DNA of 52,682 bases from positions 1-52,682 of the forward strand of contig JALOOU010000013.1 of the NCBI GenBank assembly GCA_025454255.1. Direction: 5' to 3'. Both the position numbers and the translations under genes were made by a program. How positions within the stretch are numbered: position 1 is the first letter of the stretch; the number at the start of each line of letters is the position of its first letter. A model generated the notes under the pieces. The model ran no database searches. It was given only the letters and a program-made list of their open reading frames with translations, and was not told where the DNA came from. Shown in pieces: positions 34,217-42,766 of this stretch. The DNA comes from Desulfobacterales bacterium (GTDB lineage: Bacteria; Desulfobacterota; Desulfobacteria; Desulfobacterales; SpSt-501).

Positions 34217-35442
34217 GCGTTGTTTCGGTTTTCAGCGGATCGTTTTGTCGGGAGGAGGGGTTGATTGAGACCCTGCTCGCCGAAACGGGCTACCGGCGCT
34301 TGACCGACGAGATGCTCGCGGCGCGCGCCAGCGACCTCTCCTCGCTCTCGGCGGACCTGTTGCGGCGCTCGTTTACAGCCAAACCCTCGGTGTTCAACCC
34401 CTTCACGCGCGAGCGGGAGCGCTGCCTCGCATGGCTGAAGCTGGCGCTGGCCGAGTCTCTGCAGGAGACGGGATTGCTGCTCCACGGGTTTTGCGCTCAT
34501 CTGGTGCCGGCCTCCCTTTCCCACGTGCTGCGCATCGGCCTGATTGCCGACATGGCCTATCGGGTCGAGGCCGCCTGCGCCCAACTCGGCATCGGCCCCG
34601 AGGCGGCCGCCGGCCGCATTCGGGAGCTGGACCGCGACCAGGCCGCCTGGGTGCGAATCTTCCATCCCGGCGCCGACCCCTGGGACCCGGCGTTCTACGA
34701 CATGGTCCTGCCGGTGCACAAAACAGAGGCGCGGCAGTCCGCGGCCTTGGTCAAGCGCAGCCTGGCCGCTGAGGCCCTCCAGGCCTCCGACGCCTCCCTC
34801 CGGGCGGCCCGAGAGTTTCTCTCGGCGGCCCGGGTTCAGGCGGCGCTCGCGGCGGAAGGGCATCTGATAGAGGTCACGGTGCAGGCGGGTGCCGCCGTCC
34901 TCACCATCGACCGGCCCGTTTTGATGCAGGAGCGCCTGGAAGAGGAGCTCAAGGCCGCCGTCCGGGCCGCGACCGACATCGCCGAGGTCGAAGTGCGCAT
35001 CCGGCCTGCGTCGAAGGAGGGTGCTGCCTACAGCAGGGTCACCCCCGATCGCATGTCGAAGGTGCTGCTGGTGGACGACGAGCGCGAATTTGTTCAGACG
35101 CTTTCCGAGCGGCTTGGCATGCGGGACATCGGCGCGGCCGCCGCCTTCGACGGCGAGAGCGCCCTGGAACTGGTGCGCGAGGACGAGCCCGAGGTCATGC
35201 TCCTTGATCTGCGGATGCCCGGGATCGACGGCATCGAGGTCCTCAAGCGGGTCAAAGCCGAACACCCGCAGATCGAGGTGGTGATCCTCACCGGGCACGG
35301 GACGGATGTGGACCGGAAACAGTGCCTGCAGCTGGGCGCCTTCGCCTACCTGGAAAAGCCGGTGGATATCGATGTGTTGAGCGACACCCTGAAAAGAGCC
35401 AACGAAAAGATGCGGGCCAATGTCCGCGCAAAGAAGGCCTGA
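34213..35442 (+). CDS. Cytidylate-kinase-like domain fused to C-terminal receiver
   Basis: A 409-aa protein. Residues 1-190 resemble the cytidylate-kinase-like family: VFSGSFCREEGLIETLLAE at the phosphate-loop position, and late RELDRDQAAWVRIFHP and WDPAFYDMVLPVHK, which match its typical DxxRAxYYR and DPxxYDLVLNT pattern. The loop lacks the usual GSGGR/GK residues, so catalysis is doubtful. Residues about 205-270 look like a BON-type alpha/beta module. Residues 281-409 are a receiver with the Asp288-Asp289 pair, phosphoacceptor Asp332 (LLDLRMPGIDG), a Thr in ILTGHG and a Lys in LEKPVD. The start at 34213 overlaps the preceding stop (ATGA). It probably senses a ligand or nucleotide under phosphorelay control. 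Confidence 0.7.
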   Translation: MSVVSVFSGSFCREEGLIETLLAETGYRRLTDEMLAARASDLSSLSADLLRRSFTAKPSVFNPFTRERERCLAWLKLALAESLQETGLLLHGFCAHLVPASLSHVLRIGLIADMAYRVEAACAQLGIGPEAAAGRIRELDRDQAAWVRIFHPGADPWDPAFYDMVLPVHKTEARQSAALVKRSLAAEALQASDASLRAAREFLSAARVQAALAAEGHLIEVTVQAGAAVLTIDRPVLMQERLEEELKAAVRAATDIAEVEVRIRPASKEGAAYSRVTPDRMSKVLLVDDEREFVQTLSERLGMRDIGAAAAFDGESALELVREDEPEVMLLDLRMPGIDGIEVLKRVKAEHPQIEVVILTGHGTDVDRKQCLQLGAFAYLEKPVDIDVLSDTLKRANEKMRANVRAKKA

Positions 35443-35522
35443 ACGCGCTGAGCGCGTCACTTTCCGAGAGGGAGGCCTGAAGCTGCGTTTGCCCAACCAA
35501 AGCGATAGCGCGAGTCGAGACC

Positions 35523-37268
35523 ATGACTGTTTTGCAGCGACTTAAACCCAGGTTCTGGGACCACCGTGACGCTGCTTCCGGCGTCGACAAGCATTCGTTC
35601 AATCTTCGCCGCATCTGGTATCTGAGCGTGCTGTTGACTGCAGGCGCCGCGTTGATCCCGTTGTGCCTTCTGGCCGCGATCGACTATCAGATGACCCAGA
35701 AGGCCATCGAATCGGAAAATGTGCTGCGCATATCGCGCCTGGTCTCCAATACCCGGCGCTCCCTCGCCTTCCTGCTGATCGAGCGCCGGCATGCCCTGCA
35801 GTTCCTGGTGCGGGACAACCCTCTGGGCGAGCTGAAAGCCCCCGGGCGCCTGGCCGCGATCCTCAAAAACCTGCAGGAGAGCTTCGGGGGTTTTACGGAT
35901 CTTGAGATCATCGACGCGCAGGGGCGCCAGATCAGCTACAGCGGCCCGTATGATCTGGCCAACCGGGATTACAGCCATCAGGCTTGGTTTGCCGAAGTCG
36001 TCCAGCACGGCAGCCACACGAGCGACGTGTTCATGGGATACCGTCAAATCCCTCACATCGTTATTGCCGTCACGCACCAGCCGCCGACCGGACCGTTCTA
36101 TGTGCTGCGGGCCACCCTGGAGGCGGAGCGCTTCCACCGCGAACTGCTGGGGCTCGAGGCCGGCATCGGCGGCGATCTCTTCATCGTCAACACGGCCGGC
36201 GTGTTGCAGACCCCTTCTAAGAACTATGGGGGCCTGCTCGAAAAATTGGCTCTGCCAATTCCGGAATACGTCGAAACGACGCAGACGTTCGAGACGAAAA
36301 GCCCCGCAGGGGAGGCCGTGCTCATCGGCTATGCCTACGTCGCCCAGACCCCGTTCGTGCTGATGGCGGTGAAGACCAAAGACGACTTGATGCAGCCCTG
36401 GAACAAGGCCCGCCGCCAGCTCATCGCCTATCTGTTCTTCAGCGGCGGTTCCATCCTGCTTGTCGTCCTGGCGGTTCCCACCTACCTGGTCAGCAGGATC
36501 CGCGCCGCGGACCGCACCCGGGTGGCGGCCCTGCACCAGGTGGAGTATGCCAACAAAATGGCGTCCATCGGCAGGCTGGCGGCCGGCGTGGCCCATGAAA
36601 TCAACAATCCGCTCGCCATCATCAATGAAAAAGCCGGCTTGGTCAAAGACCTGCTGCTGCTGCAGCAGGAGGACAGCGCGGCCCTCCGCCCCAAGCTGCT
36701 GGCCCAGATCGATTCGATCCAGGCAGCGGTCAAGCGCTGCGCCACGATCATCCGCAGGCTCCTCAGCTTTGCCCGCAAGTCGGATGCCACCTTTGATACC
36801 GTCGATCTGAAGAGCGTCATCGAGAGCGTGATCGGCTTCTTGGGCAAGGAGGCCGAATACCGGGGGATCGCCACCCGAATCGACATCGCACCGAATATTC
36901 CGTCGTTCCCCAGCGATCGGGGCAAGCTGGAGCAGATTTTCCTCAATCTGGTCAACAACGCATTTGCCGCGATGGCCGACGGCGGCCATCTGACCTTTCA
37001 AGGCCGGCGGCTGTCCGAAGACCGGGTGCAGGTCGCGGTCATCGACGACGGCTGCGGCATTTCGCCCGAGGATCTCAAACACGTCTTCGAACCCTTTTTC
37101 TCGACCCGCACCAAGCAGGGGGGCACCGGCCTCGGCCTTTCCATCACCTACGGTCTGGCCCAGGAGATCGGCGGCTCGATTGATGTCGAAAGCCAGGTCG
37201 GCAAAGGGACCCGGTTCATATTGACCGTACCGCTCAACCCACCGGAAAGGAAAAATGAAAACGCTTAG
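35523..37268 (+). CDS. Membrane sensor histidine kinase with Cache-type periplasmic domain
   Basis: A 581-aa kinase. TM1 is at residues about 33-53, an extracytoplasmic double-Cache-like sensor at about 60-300, and TM2 at about 302-325, followed by a short linker. The HisKA phosphoacceptor is His358 in LAAGVAHEINNPLAI. The HATPase domain has all boxes: LVNNAFAAMADGG (N), DDGCGISPED (G1), FEPFFSTRTKQGGTGLGLSI (F and G2). It is the only complete kinase in the block, so it is the likely phosphate source for the four receivers. It overlaps the next receiver by 14 bp. The ligand is unknown; Cache domains often bind small carboxylates or amino acids. Confidence 0.9.
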   Translation: MTVLQRLKPRFWDHRDAASGVDKHSFNLRRIWYLSVLLTAGAALIPLCLLAAIDYQMTQKAIESENVLRISRLVSNTRRSLAFLLIERRHALQFLVRDNPLGELKAPGRLAAILKNLQESFGGFTDLEIIDAQGRQISYSGPYDLANRDYSHQAWFAEVVQHGSHTSDVFMGYRQIPHIVIAVTHQPPTGPFYVLRATLEAERFHRELLGLEAGIGGDLFIVNTAGVLQTPSKNYGGLLEKLALPIPEYVETTQTFETKSPAGEAVLIGYAYVAQTPFVLMAVKTKDDLMQPWNKARRQLIAYLFFSGGSILLVVLAVPTYLVSRIRAADRTRVAALHQVEYANKMASIGRLAAGVAHEINNPLAIINEKAGLVKDLLLLQQEDSAALRPKLLAQIDSIQAAVKRCATIIRRLLSFARKSDATFDTVDLKSVIESVIGFLGKEAEYRGIATRIDIAPNIPSFPSDRGKLEQIFLNLVNNAFAAMADGGHLTFQGRRLSEDRVQVAVIDDGCGISPEDLKHVFEPFFSTRTKQGGTGLGLSITYGLAQEIGGSIDVESQVGKGTRFILTVPLNPPERKNENA

Positions 37269-37617
37269 CGTGTTGCTGGTGGATGACGAAGAAGATCTGG
37301 TGACCACTTTAGCGGAGCGCCTCGTCATGCGAGGAATCGAGGCCAAGTGGGCGTCGACCCCCGAAGCGGCTTTCGAAATGCTAAACCAACAGCGGTTCGA
37401 CGTCGGCGTCCTGGACATCAAATTGCCGCGCGCGAGCGGCATCGAGATCAAACGAAAAATGGAATCCATGGCTCCCGGCATGAAGTTCATCTTCATGACC
37501 GGCCATGGCTCGGAGAAGGATTTCGAGCGGGGATCGGCCGAGGCCGGCGCGTCGAACTATTTGTTGAAGCCGGTGGATATCGAGCTGCTCTTAACGAAAA
37601 TCCGGGAGATGGCCTGA
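37255..37617 (+). CDS. Stand-alone receiver protein 2
   Basis: A 120-aa receiver with the acidic pair Asp10-Asp11, phosphoacceptor Asp54 (VGVLDIKLPRASG), Thr82 (FIFMTGHG) and Lys105 (YLLKPVD), and no output domain. The loop after the phosphoacceptor (KLPRASG) is more divergent than in the other three receivers. It overlaps the kinase stop by 14 bp and shares one base with the next start, so it is translationally coupled to both, which suggests that it is the direct partner of the kinase at 35523. Confidence 0.88.
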   Translation: MKTLSVLLVDDEEDLVTTLAERLVMRGIEAKWASTPEAAFEMLNQQRFDVGVLDIKLPRASGIEIKRKMESMAPGMKFIFMTGHGSEKDFERGSAEAGASNYLLKPVDIELLLTKIREMA

Positions 37618-38399
37618 TGGCGGACACCTTGCCCAAAACCGATAGCCTCCAAGCGAAAGGGATCCTGGAACGCGCAGAGGATTCGCTGCTGGATTCGGCC
37701 GCTTCTGCCGGTTTGCGGTTTTTCGGCCGCATGTCGGCGTCCATCTCGCATGAGCTCAAAAACACCCTGAGCATCATGAATGAGAGCGCCGGGCTGATAG
37801 AAGATTTGGCGCTGCTGGCCGAACGGGGAAAGACGCTCGACGCCTCGCGGGTGAAAAGCCTGGGCGCGACCATCCAGCGGCAGATCCAGCGTACGGATCA
37901 AATCATACGCAACATGAACCGGTTTTCCCATACCGTGGACGAGCCGTTCAAAGAGGTCGAACTGGTCGACTTCCTCGAATTCATCTTGACGGTTTCCCGC
38001 CGGTTGACGGCCGCCAAAGGGGTCGCCGTGGCGGTGCATTCCAGGGATCGGCCCATCGCGGTCGTCACCCGGCCCTTTTTTCTTCACTGCCTGCTGTGGC
38101 GCCTGCTTGAATTTGGAATGCAATGGGTCGGCAAAGCCAAAGAACTGACCGTGACCCCCGCAAAAAAGCAGCCCGGAATCGTGATCCGGCTGCTCGGGGT
38201 GGAAACCCTAACTCCCGAAGCGGGCCGGGATTTCCCTGCGCCGCCGGAGCGAACGCTTTTGGCCCTGCTGGAGGCTCAGTTCAAAATCGATGTTGAAGAG
38301 AAAGCCTTGGTCCTCGTGCTGCCGCAACGTGTCAGCGACGGACGGCAAGAGGAATACGCGTCGAATACACCATCCAAAGGAGCAACGCCATGTCCATAA
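37617..38399 (+). CDS. Histidine-kinase-like protein lacking a recognisable ATPase domain
   Basis: A 260-aa soluble protein. Residues about 36-105 form a DHp/HisKA-like hairpin with His45 in RMSASISHELKNTLSIMNES. Where an ATP-binding HATPase domain should follow (about residues 135-235) no N box, DxGxG or GxGLGL motif is visible. The segment FFLHCLLWRLLEFGMQWVG sits at the N-box position without the asparagine. It may be a histidine phosphotransfer protein or a pseudokinase passing phosphate between receivers. The ATG at 37617 overlaps the receiver stop by one base; the frame upstream is a shadow inside that gene. It overlaps the next receiver by 10 bp. Confidence 0.75.
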   Translation: MADTLPKTDSLQAKGILERAEDSLLDSAASAGLRFFGRMSASISHELKNTLSIMNESAGLIEDLALLAERGKTLDASRVKSLGATIQRQIQRTDQIIRNMNRFSHTVDEPFKEVELVDFLEFILTVSRRLTAAKGVAVAVHSRDRPIAVVTRPFFLHCLLWRLLEFGMQWVGKAKELTVTPAKKQPGIVIRLLGVETLTPEAGRDFPAPPERTLLALLEAQFKIDVEEKALVLVLPQRVSDGRQEEYASNTPSKGATPCP

Positions 38400-38818
38400 A
38401 AGTGCTGTTGGTGGATGACGAAAAAGAGTTTGTGGATCTGCTGGGGGAGCGAATGTCCTCCCGGGGCATGGAGGTCAAGTCCACGACCTCCGCAAAGGAC
38501 GCCTTGAAGATTTCCGAGGGGCAGGCGTTTGACGCCATCGTTTTAGACTTGATGATGCCCGAGATGGACGGTCTGGAGGTCTTGAAAAACCTGAAGGCGA
38601 CCCGGCCGGAGCTGCAGGTCATTCTGCTGACGGGCCATGGGACCATCGAAAAAGGGGTGGAAGCCATGCGGTTGGGCGCCATGGATTTTGTTGAGAAACC
38701 GGCCGACCTCGACACCTTGACCGAAAAGATCAAGAAGGCCCAAGCCCGCAAAATGATCCTGGTGGAGCGCAAAGTGGAAGAAAAAATGCGGGATATTTTG
38801 ACGACCCGCGGCTGGTGA
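38390..38818 (+). CDS. Stand-alone receiver protein 3
   Basis: A 142-aa receiver with the acidic pair Asp9-Asp10 (VLLVDDEKEF), phosphoacceptor Asp53 (IVLDLMMPEMDG), a Thr in ILLTGHG and a Lys in FVEKPAD. After the receiver comes a charged helix of about 25 residues (AQARKMILVERKVEEKM), but no DNA-binding domain. It closes the nine-gene block. The stop lies only two bases from the stop of the convergent ubiE gene, so no terminator fits between the two. Confidence 0.88.
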   Translation: MSIKVLLVDDEKEFVDLLGERMSSRGMEVKSTTSAKDALKISEGQAFDAIVLDLMMPEMDGLEVLKNLKATRPELQVILLTGHGTIEKGVEAMRLGAMDFVEKPADLDTLTEKIKKAQARKMILVERKVEEKMRDILTTRGW

Positions 38819-38820
38819 TC

Positions 38821-39630
38821 TCACTTTGACTTTATCGCCAAGTGGGCCACGGCGATGCCGTTGGTGAAGCGGCGGTAGTCCACCCGGCTGAATCCGGCCG
38901 CGCGCAGCATGCCGGAAAGCTCATCGGGCAGCGGGAACATCCGGATGGACTCCGGCAGGTGGGTGTACGCCTTGCGCGTTCCGGCCACGAGCTCCCCGAT
39001 ATACGGCATCATGTAGAACGAATAGAGGTCGTAGATCCAGCGGAACATCGGCCAGACCGGGCGCGAGAACTCAAGGCACAGGAGCCGGCCGCCGGGCTTG
39101 AGGACGCGGCACATCTCGGAGAACCCCCGGCGCATGCGGGTCACGTTGCGGATGCCGAAGCCCACCATGACCGCATCGAAGCTGTGGTCGGGGAAGGCGA
39201 TCTGTTCGGCATCGCCTTGAACGTGCCGGATCCGGCCCTCGAGCGCCGTCCCGATCACCTTGGGCAGCCCGGCCGTGATCATGGCGCGGTTGATGTCGTA
39301 GATCACCACGGCTCCCCGTGGGCCGGCCCGCCGTGCCGCGAGAATCGCAAGGTCCCCGGTGCCGCCGCAGACGTCCAGGACCCGCTCCCCGGGCTTGAGC
39401 TCCAGCATGCGCACGGCCTCGCGCTTCCAGGCGTGGTGGATGCCGAAGCTCAGCAGGGAATTCATGAAATCGTAGACGCGGGCCACCGAGTTGAAATGCC
39501 TTACCACCCGCTCGGTCTTTTCCCGGGCCTGGATGCGCTCATAGCCGAAGAAGGCGCTCTCGTCCAACGGCGCGTGCACCTGGCGCCTGCGGTCGGCCGC
39601 GTTCAGCCACACGGGTTTGGTCAACGGCAT
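38821..39630 (-). CDS. ubiE: UbiE/MenG-type quinone C-methyltransferase
   Basis: A 269-aa SAM-dependent methyltransferase that methylates the ring of demethylmenaquinone (or demethoxyubiquinol). Family landmarks are FNSVARVYDFMNSLLSFGIHH-like residues near 48-65, SAM motif I VLDVCGGTGDLA, YDINRAMI, FDAVMVGFGIRNVT and CRVLKPGGRLLCLEFSRP. There is an N-terminal extension of about 40 residues compared with Escherichia coli UbiE (about 250 aa). In an anaerobe the product would be menaquinone. It lies 15 bp after ftsH on the same strand, so the two may be cotranscribed. Confidence 0.9.
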   Translation of the reverse strand: MPLTKPVWLNAADRRRQVHAPLDESAFFGYERIQAREKTERVVRHFNSVARVYDFMNSLLSFGIHHAWKREAVRMLELKPGERVLDVCGGTGDLAILAARRAGPRGAVVIYDINRAMITAGLPKVIGTALEGRIRHVQGDAEQIAFPDHSFDAVMVGFGIRNVTRMRRGFSEMCRVLKPGGRLLCLEFSRPVWPMFRWIYDLYSFYMMPYIGELVAGTRKAYTHLPESIRMFPLPDELSGMLRAAGFSRVDYRRFTNGIAVAHLAIKSK

Positions 39631-39645
39631 TCCGCCTCCAGCTCT

Positions 39646-41466
39646 TTAGGCCGCGGCGGGCGCCCCGGCGACGTTGGCCATGAGATCTTTCAGCTCCTCA
39701 CCCTCGATCGTCTCCTTTTCGAGCAGCAGGGCAAAGGACTTCTCCAAAACATCGCGTTTCTGCTTTAAAATGCCCAAGGCTTTCCGATACTGCGAACCGA
39801 TGATGTCGTTCACCTCTTTGTCGATGGCCTCCGCCGTGGCTTGGCTGTACTCCCCGGGGCCCTCCGGCAGCATGGGCAGAAACTGCGCGCGGCGGTTGGG
39901 GGCGTAGTAGACCTGGCCCACCTTACTCATGCCGTATTCGCGCACCATGCTGCGCGCGATGTCGGAGGCCCGGGAGAGATCGTTGTGGGCGCCGGTGGAG
40001 ATGTCGCCGATGACGACCTCCTCGGCCGCGCGTCCGCCGAGAAGGGTTGCGATCTTGTTCTCCAGCTCGGTCTTGCTCATCAGGAAGCGGTCCTCGGTGG
40101 GCACCTGCATGGTGTAGCCCAGCGCGGCGATTCCGCGCGGGATGACGGTGATCTTCTGGACCGGGTCGGTTCCCGGCAGCGACATGGCGACGATGGCGTG
40201 GCCCAGTTCGTGGTAGGCCACGATCTTTTTTTCGTGCGGGTTGATGACCCGGTTTTTTTTCTCCAGCCCGGCGATCACGCGTTCCACCGCCTCCTGGAAC
40301 TCGGGCATCCCCGCCTGGTTTTTGCCGCGGCGCACCGCCAGCAGGGCCGCCTCGTTGACGATGTTGGCCAGGTCGGCCCCGACCATGCCCGGGGTCATGT
40401 TGGCCAGCTTCTCGACATCCAGCCCTTCATCGTACTTGACCTTTTTCAGATGCACGCGCAGGATGGCCTCGCGCCCCTTCTTGTCGGGGCGGTCCACCAG
40501 CACCTGGCGGTCGAAACGGCCCGGCCGCAGCAGAGCCGGGTCCAAAATCTCTGGGCGGTTGGTGGCGGCGATCAGGATGACCCCGACCTGGGGATCGAAC
40601 CCGTCCATCTCCACCAGCAGCTGGTTCAGGGTCTGCTCGCGTTCGTCATGGCCGCCCATGGTGCCCATGCCGCGGGCCTTGCCCAGGGCGTCGAGCTCGT
40701 CGATGAAAATGATGCAGGGCGCCTTCGCCTTGGCTTGGGTGAAGAGGTCCCGCACCCGGGCGGCCCCCAAGCCGACGAACATTTCGACGAACTCCGACCC
40801 GCTCATGATGAAGAACGGCACCCCGCTTTCGCCGGCCACGGCCTTGGCCAAGAGGGTTTTGCCGGTGCCGGGCGGCCCGACCAGCAGGACGCCGCGCGGC
40901 ATCTTGCCGCCGACCGATGTGAAGCGCCCCGGCTCCTTGAGAAACTCGATGATCTCCACCAGCTCCTGCTTGGACTCCTCCACCCCGGCCACGTCCTCAA
41001 AGCGCACGCCGACCTGGTCTTCCATGTAGATTTTGGCCTTGTTCTTGCCGAGGCTCATAAAGCCCGGCTGCTGGCCCTGCATGCGCTTGATCATGAAAAA
41101 CCAGATCCCGACGAAGAGGAATACCGGCAAAATCCAGGAGAGCAGGTCCCGCAGGAAGGTCGATTCGATCTCCCCCTTGAATACGACGTTGTGCCGGGCC
41201 AGCTGCTCCGAGATCTCCGGGTCCACGCGTATGGTCCGGAAGGCCTGGGCCTGATCGACGCTGCCCGAGGAGGTTTTCATGCGCCCCTGAATGTGGTTGG
41301 CGGTGATGGCCACTTCCGTCACCCGGCCGTCGTTCAGCGCATTCAGAAATTCGCTGTATGGTATGATTTTGACCTGAAAGGATGAAAAAATCATGTTCTG
41401 AATGATGAGCACCACCCAAATGCCCAACAGGACATACCAGATGGAAAATTTCTGGTGCTTCTCCAT
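39646..41466 (-). CDS. ftsH: ATP-dependent zinc metalloprotease FtsH
   Basis: A 606-aa membrane AAA+ protease for quality control of membrane and regulatory proteins. TM1 is at residues about 7-25, a periplasmic loop follows to about 105, and TM2 spans about 106-124. The AAA domain has [13 protein letters not shown] (Walker A), [11 protein letters not shown] (Walker B) and the second region of homology ending [11 protein letters not shown]. The protease domain has the zinc motif HELGHA (HExxH) and [10 protein letters not shown]. Most homologs have HEAGHA; the Leu is tolerated. The start at 41466 follows AAGGAGAT; an open frame further upstream is less likely. The C-terminus is slightly shorter than in Escherichia coli (644 aa). 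Confidence 0.95.
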   Translation of the reverse strand: MEKHQKFSIWYVLLGIWVVLIIQNMIFSSFQVKIIPYSEFLNALNDGRVTEVAITANHIQGRMKTSSGSVDQAQAFRTIRVDPEISEQLARHNVVFKGEIESTFLRDLLSWILPVFLFVGIWFFMIKRMQGQQPGFMSLGKNKAKIYMEDQVGVRFEDVAGVEESKQELVEIIEFLKEPGRFTSVGGKMPRGVLLVGPPGTGKTLLAKAVAGESGVPFFIMSGSEFVEMFVGLGAARVRDLFTQAKAKAPCIIFIDELDALGKARGMGTMGGHDEREQTLNQLLVEMDGFDPQVGVILIAATNRPEILDPALLRPGRFDRQVLVDRPDKKGREAILRVHLKKVKYDEGLDVEKLANMTPGMVGADLANIVNEAALLAVRRGKNQAGMPEFQEAVERVIAGLEKKNRVINPHEKKIVAYHELGHAIVAMSLPGTDPVQKITVIPRGIAALGYTMQVPTEDRFLMSKTELENKIATLLGGRAAEEVVIGDISTGAHNDLSRASDIARSMVREYGMSKVGQVYYAPNRRAQFLPMLPEGPGEYSQATAEAIDKEVNDIIGSQYRKALGILKQKRDVLEKSFALLLEKETIEGEELKDLMANVAGAPAAA

Positions 41467-41544
41467 TCCTATCTCCTTTTTGAGCCGGCAGGCTCCGCTG
41501 GCCACCGTGCCGGTTGCACAGATATGCTGTAAATTTAATCTATT

Positions 41545-41572
41545 AATATAATCCATCCGCGCCATGACGCAA
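41545..41572 (-). promoter_or_regulatory. Possible promoter of ftsH
   Basis: Minus strand TTGCGT (41572-41567), 16 bases, TATATT (41550-41545), about 80 bp before the ftsH start. It is a moderate match in a locally AT-rich patch of the 323-bp divergent region between ftsH and the hydrolase gene. A heat-shock sigma-32 pattern was looked for and not seen. Confidence 0.4.
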
Positions 41573-41672
41573 GATCTGATTTTCCATCCGCAGGGGTCGC
41601 GTTCGGCGGCATCCGGTTGCGAACCGAGGTTTCTCGAAAATGAAGGCAACCGGCCGGCCTCATCAGGCCCGA

Positions 41673-41701
41673 TTGACGCGGCTTTCAAAAGCGCGTAACA
41701 C
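41673..41701 (+). promoter_or_regulatory. Weak candidate promoter of the hydrolase gene
   Basis: TTGACG (41673-41678), 17 bases, TAACAC (41696-41701): a good -35 box with a poor -10 box, about 90 bp before the ATG at 41790. Confidence 0.3.
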
Positions 41702-41789
41702 ATATCAAGAGATATCCGCGGGCCTGTGACCCATGCCCGCTCACCGCCTGAACCTTCACCGACGGAAGGTCAACCGATGGAGGAGTGAA

Positions 41790-42671
41790 ATGGAGATCGA
41801 AAAGGATTGGATCGCGAATGCCTACGAGGGGATGTCCCGGCGCCAGTTCATGGCCAAAATGACCGCCGCCGGTGCGGCGATCGCAGGCTTTGCGATCGCC
41901 TCCAGGGCCGTGGCGGGCGAGATCATCCGTACGCCTGCCGCCGGCCTGAAGATCGCCGAGGGCCAGGTGGCCTCGGGCGGGTCCCAGGTGCCGATCTACA
42001 CGGCGCGGCCGGCGGCATCGGGCAAATACCCGGTGGTGGTGGTGATCCCCGAAATCTGGGGCATGCACGAATACATCAAGGACGTGGTGCGCCGCTTTGC
42101 GCAGAGGGGCTTTTTGGCCATCACCTTCGAGCCGTACGCCCGCACCGGGGGGGTCCTGCACATAGAGGACCGGGAGGCGCTGTTGAAGGTGGTCAATGCC
42201 GTGCCGGACGCCCAGGTCATGGCGGACCTGGACGCCATCGTCGCCCACGCTAAAAAGCATGAATCCGCCCGCGCCGACCGGATCGGCGTGACCGGGTTCT
42301 GCCGCGGCGGGCTCTACACGATGCTCTTTTCCGCCCACAGCGCCGCGGTGGCGGCGGCGGTGGTCTGGTACGGGCAGATCAAGCCCGCCAAGAACCCGGC
42401 GGTGCGCTCCGTGGGGCCCCTCGATGTGGCCGGAAAGATCCAGGCGCCGCTCTTGGGGCTCTTCGGCGGGGCGGACGCCGGGATCCCGGTGGCCGATGTG
42501 AGGGAGTTCGAGGCGGCGCTCAAAGCCGCCGGCCGGACGGCGGAGATCGTAATCTACGAGCACGCCCCGCACGCCTTCCACGCGGACTACCGCCCCAGCT
42601 ATCGGGAGAACGAGGCCAAGGACGCCTGGGCCCGCTGCCTGGCGTGGTTCGACCGGTACCTCAAGGGCTGA
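41790..42671 (+). CDS. Tat-exported dienelactone-hydrolase-family protein
   Basis: A 293-aa protein. The N-terminus carries a twin-arginine motif MSRRQFMAKM (from about residue 15) followed by a hydrophobic stretch and AVAGE, so export folded to the periplasm is likely. The alpha/beta-hydrolase domain (about residues 55-290) has the dienelactone hydrolase features: PEIWGMHEYIKDV with the conserved Glu, the nucleophile GFCRGG (Cys instead of Ser, normal for the family), an acid in FGGADAGIP and a histidine in APHAFHADY. The natural substrate is an ester or lactone but is unknown. The start at 41790 follows GGAGGAG. Confidence 0.85.
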   Translation: MEIEKDWIANAYEGMSRRQFMAKMTAAGAAIAGFAIASRAVAGEIIRTPAAGLKIAEGQVASGGSQVPIYTARPAASGKYPVVVVIPEIWGMHEYIKDVVRRFAQRGFLAITFEPYARTGGVLHIEDREALLKVVNAVPDAQVMADLDAIVAHAKKHESARADRIGVTGFCRGGLYTMLFSAHSAAVAAAVVWYGQIKPAKNPAVRSVGPLDVAGKIQAPLLGLFGGADAGIPVADVREFEAALKAAGRTAEIVIYEHAPHAFHADYRPSYRENEAKDAWARCLAWFDRYLKG

Positions 42672-42766
42672 TCCCCCGCCGGTGTGCGACTCCAGCGCGC
42701 GCCGGATTTTCCGAACGAAAGGCGCCGATCGACCCCGGTTCTCCGACCGAACCTGCGAGGCTGAAC

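Noticed and set aside
35457-37496. Minus-strand open frame of 679 codons
   Set aside because: Antisense to the sensor kinase and neighbouring receiver.
39841-41385. Plus-strand open frame of 514 codons
   Set aside because: Antisense to ftsH, which has all its catalytic motifs.
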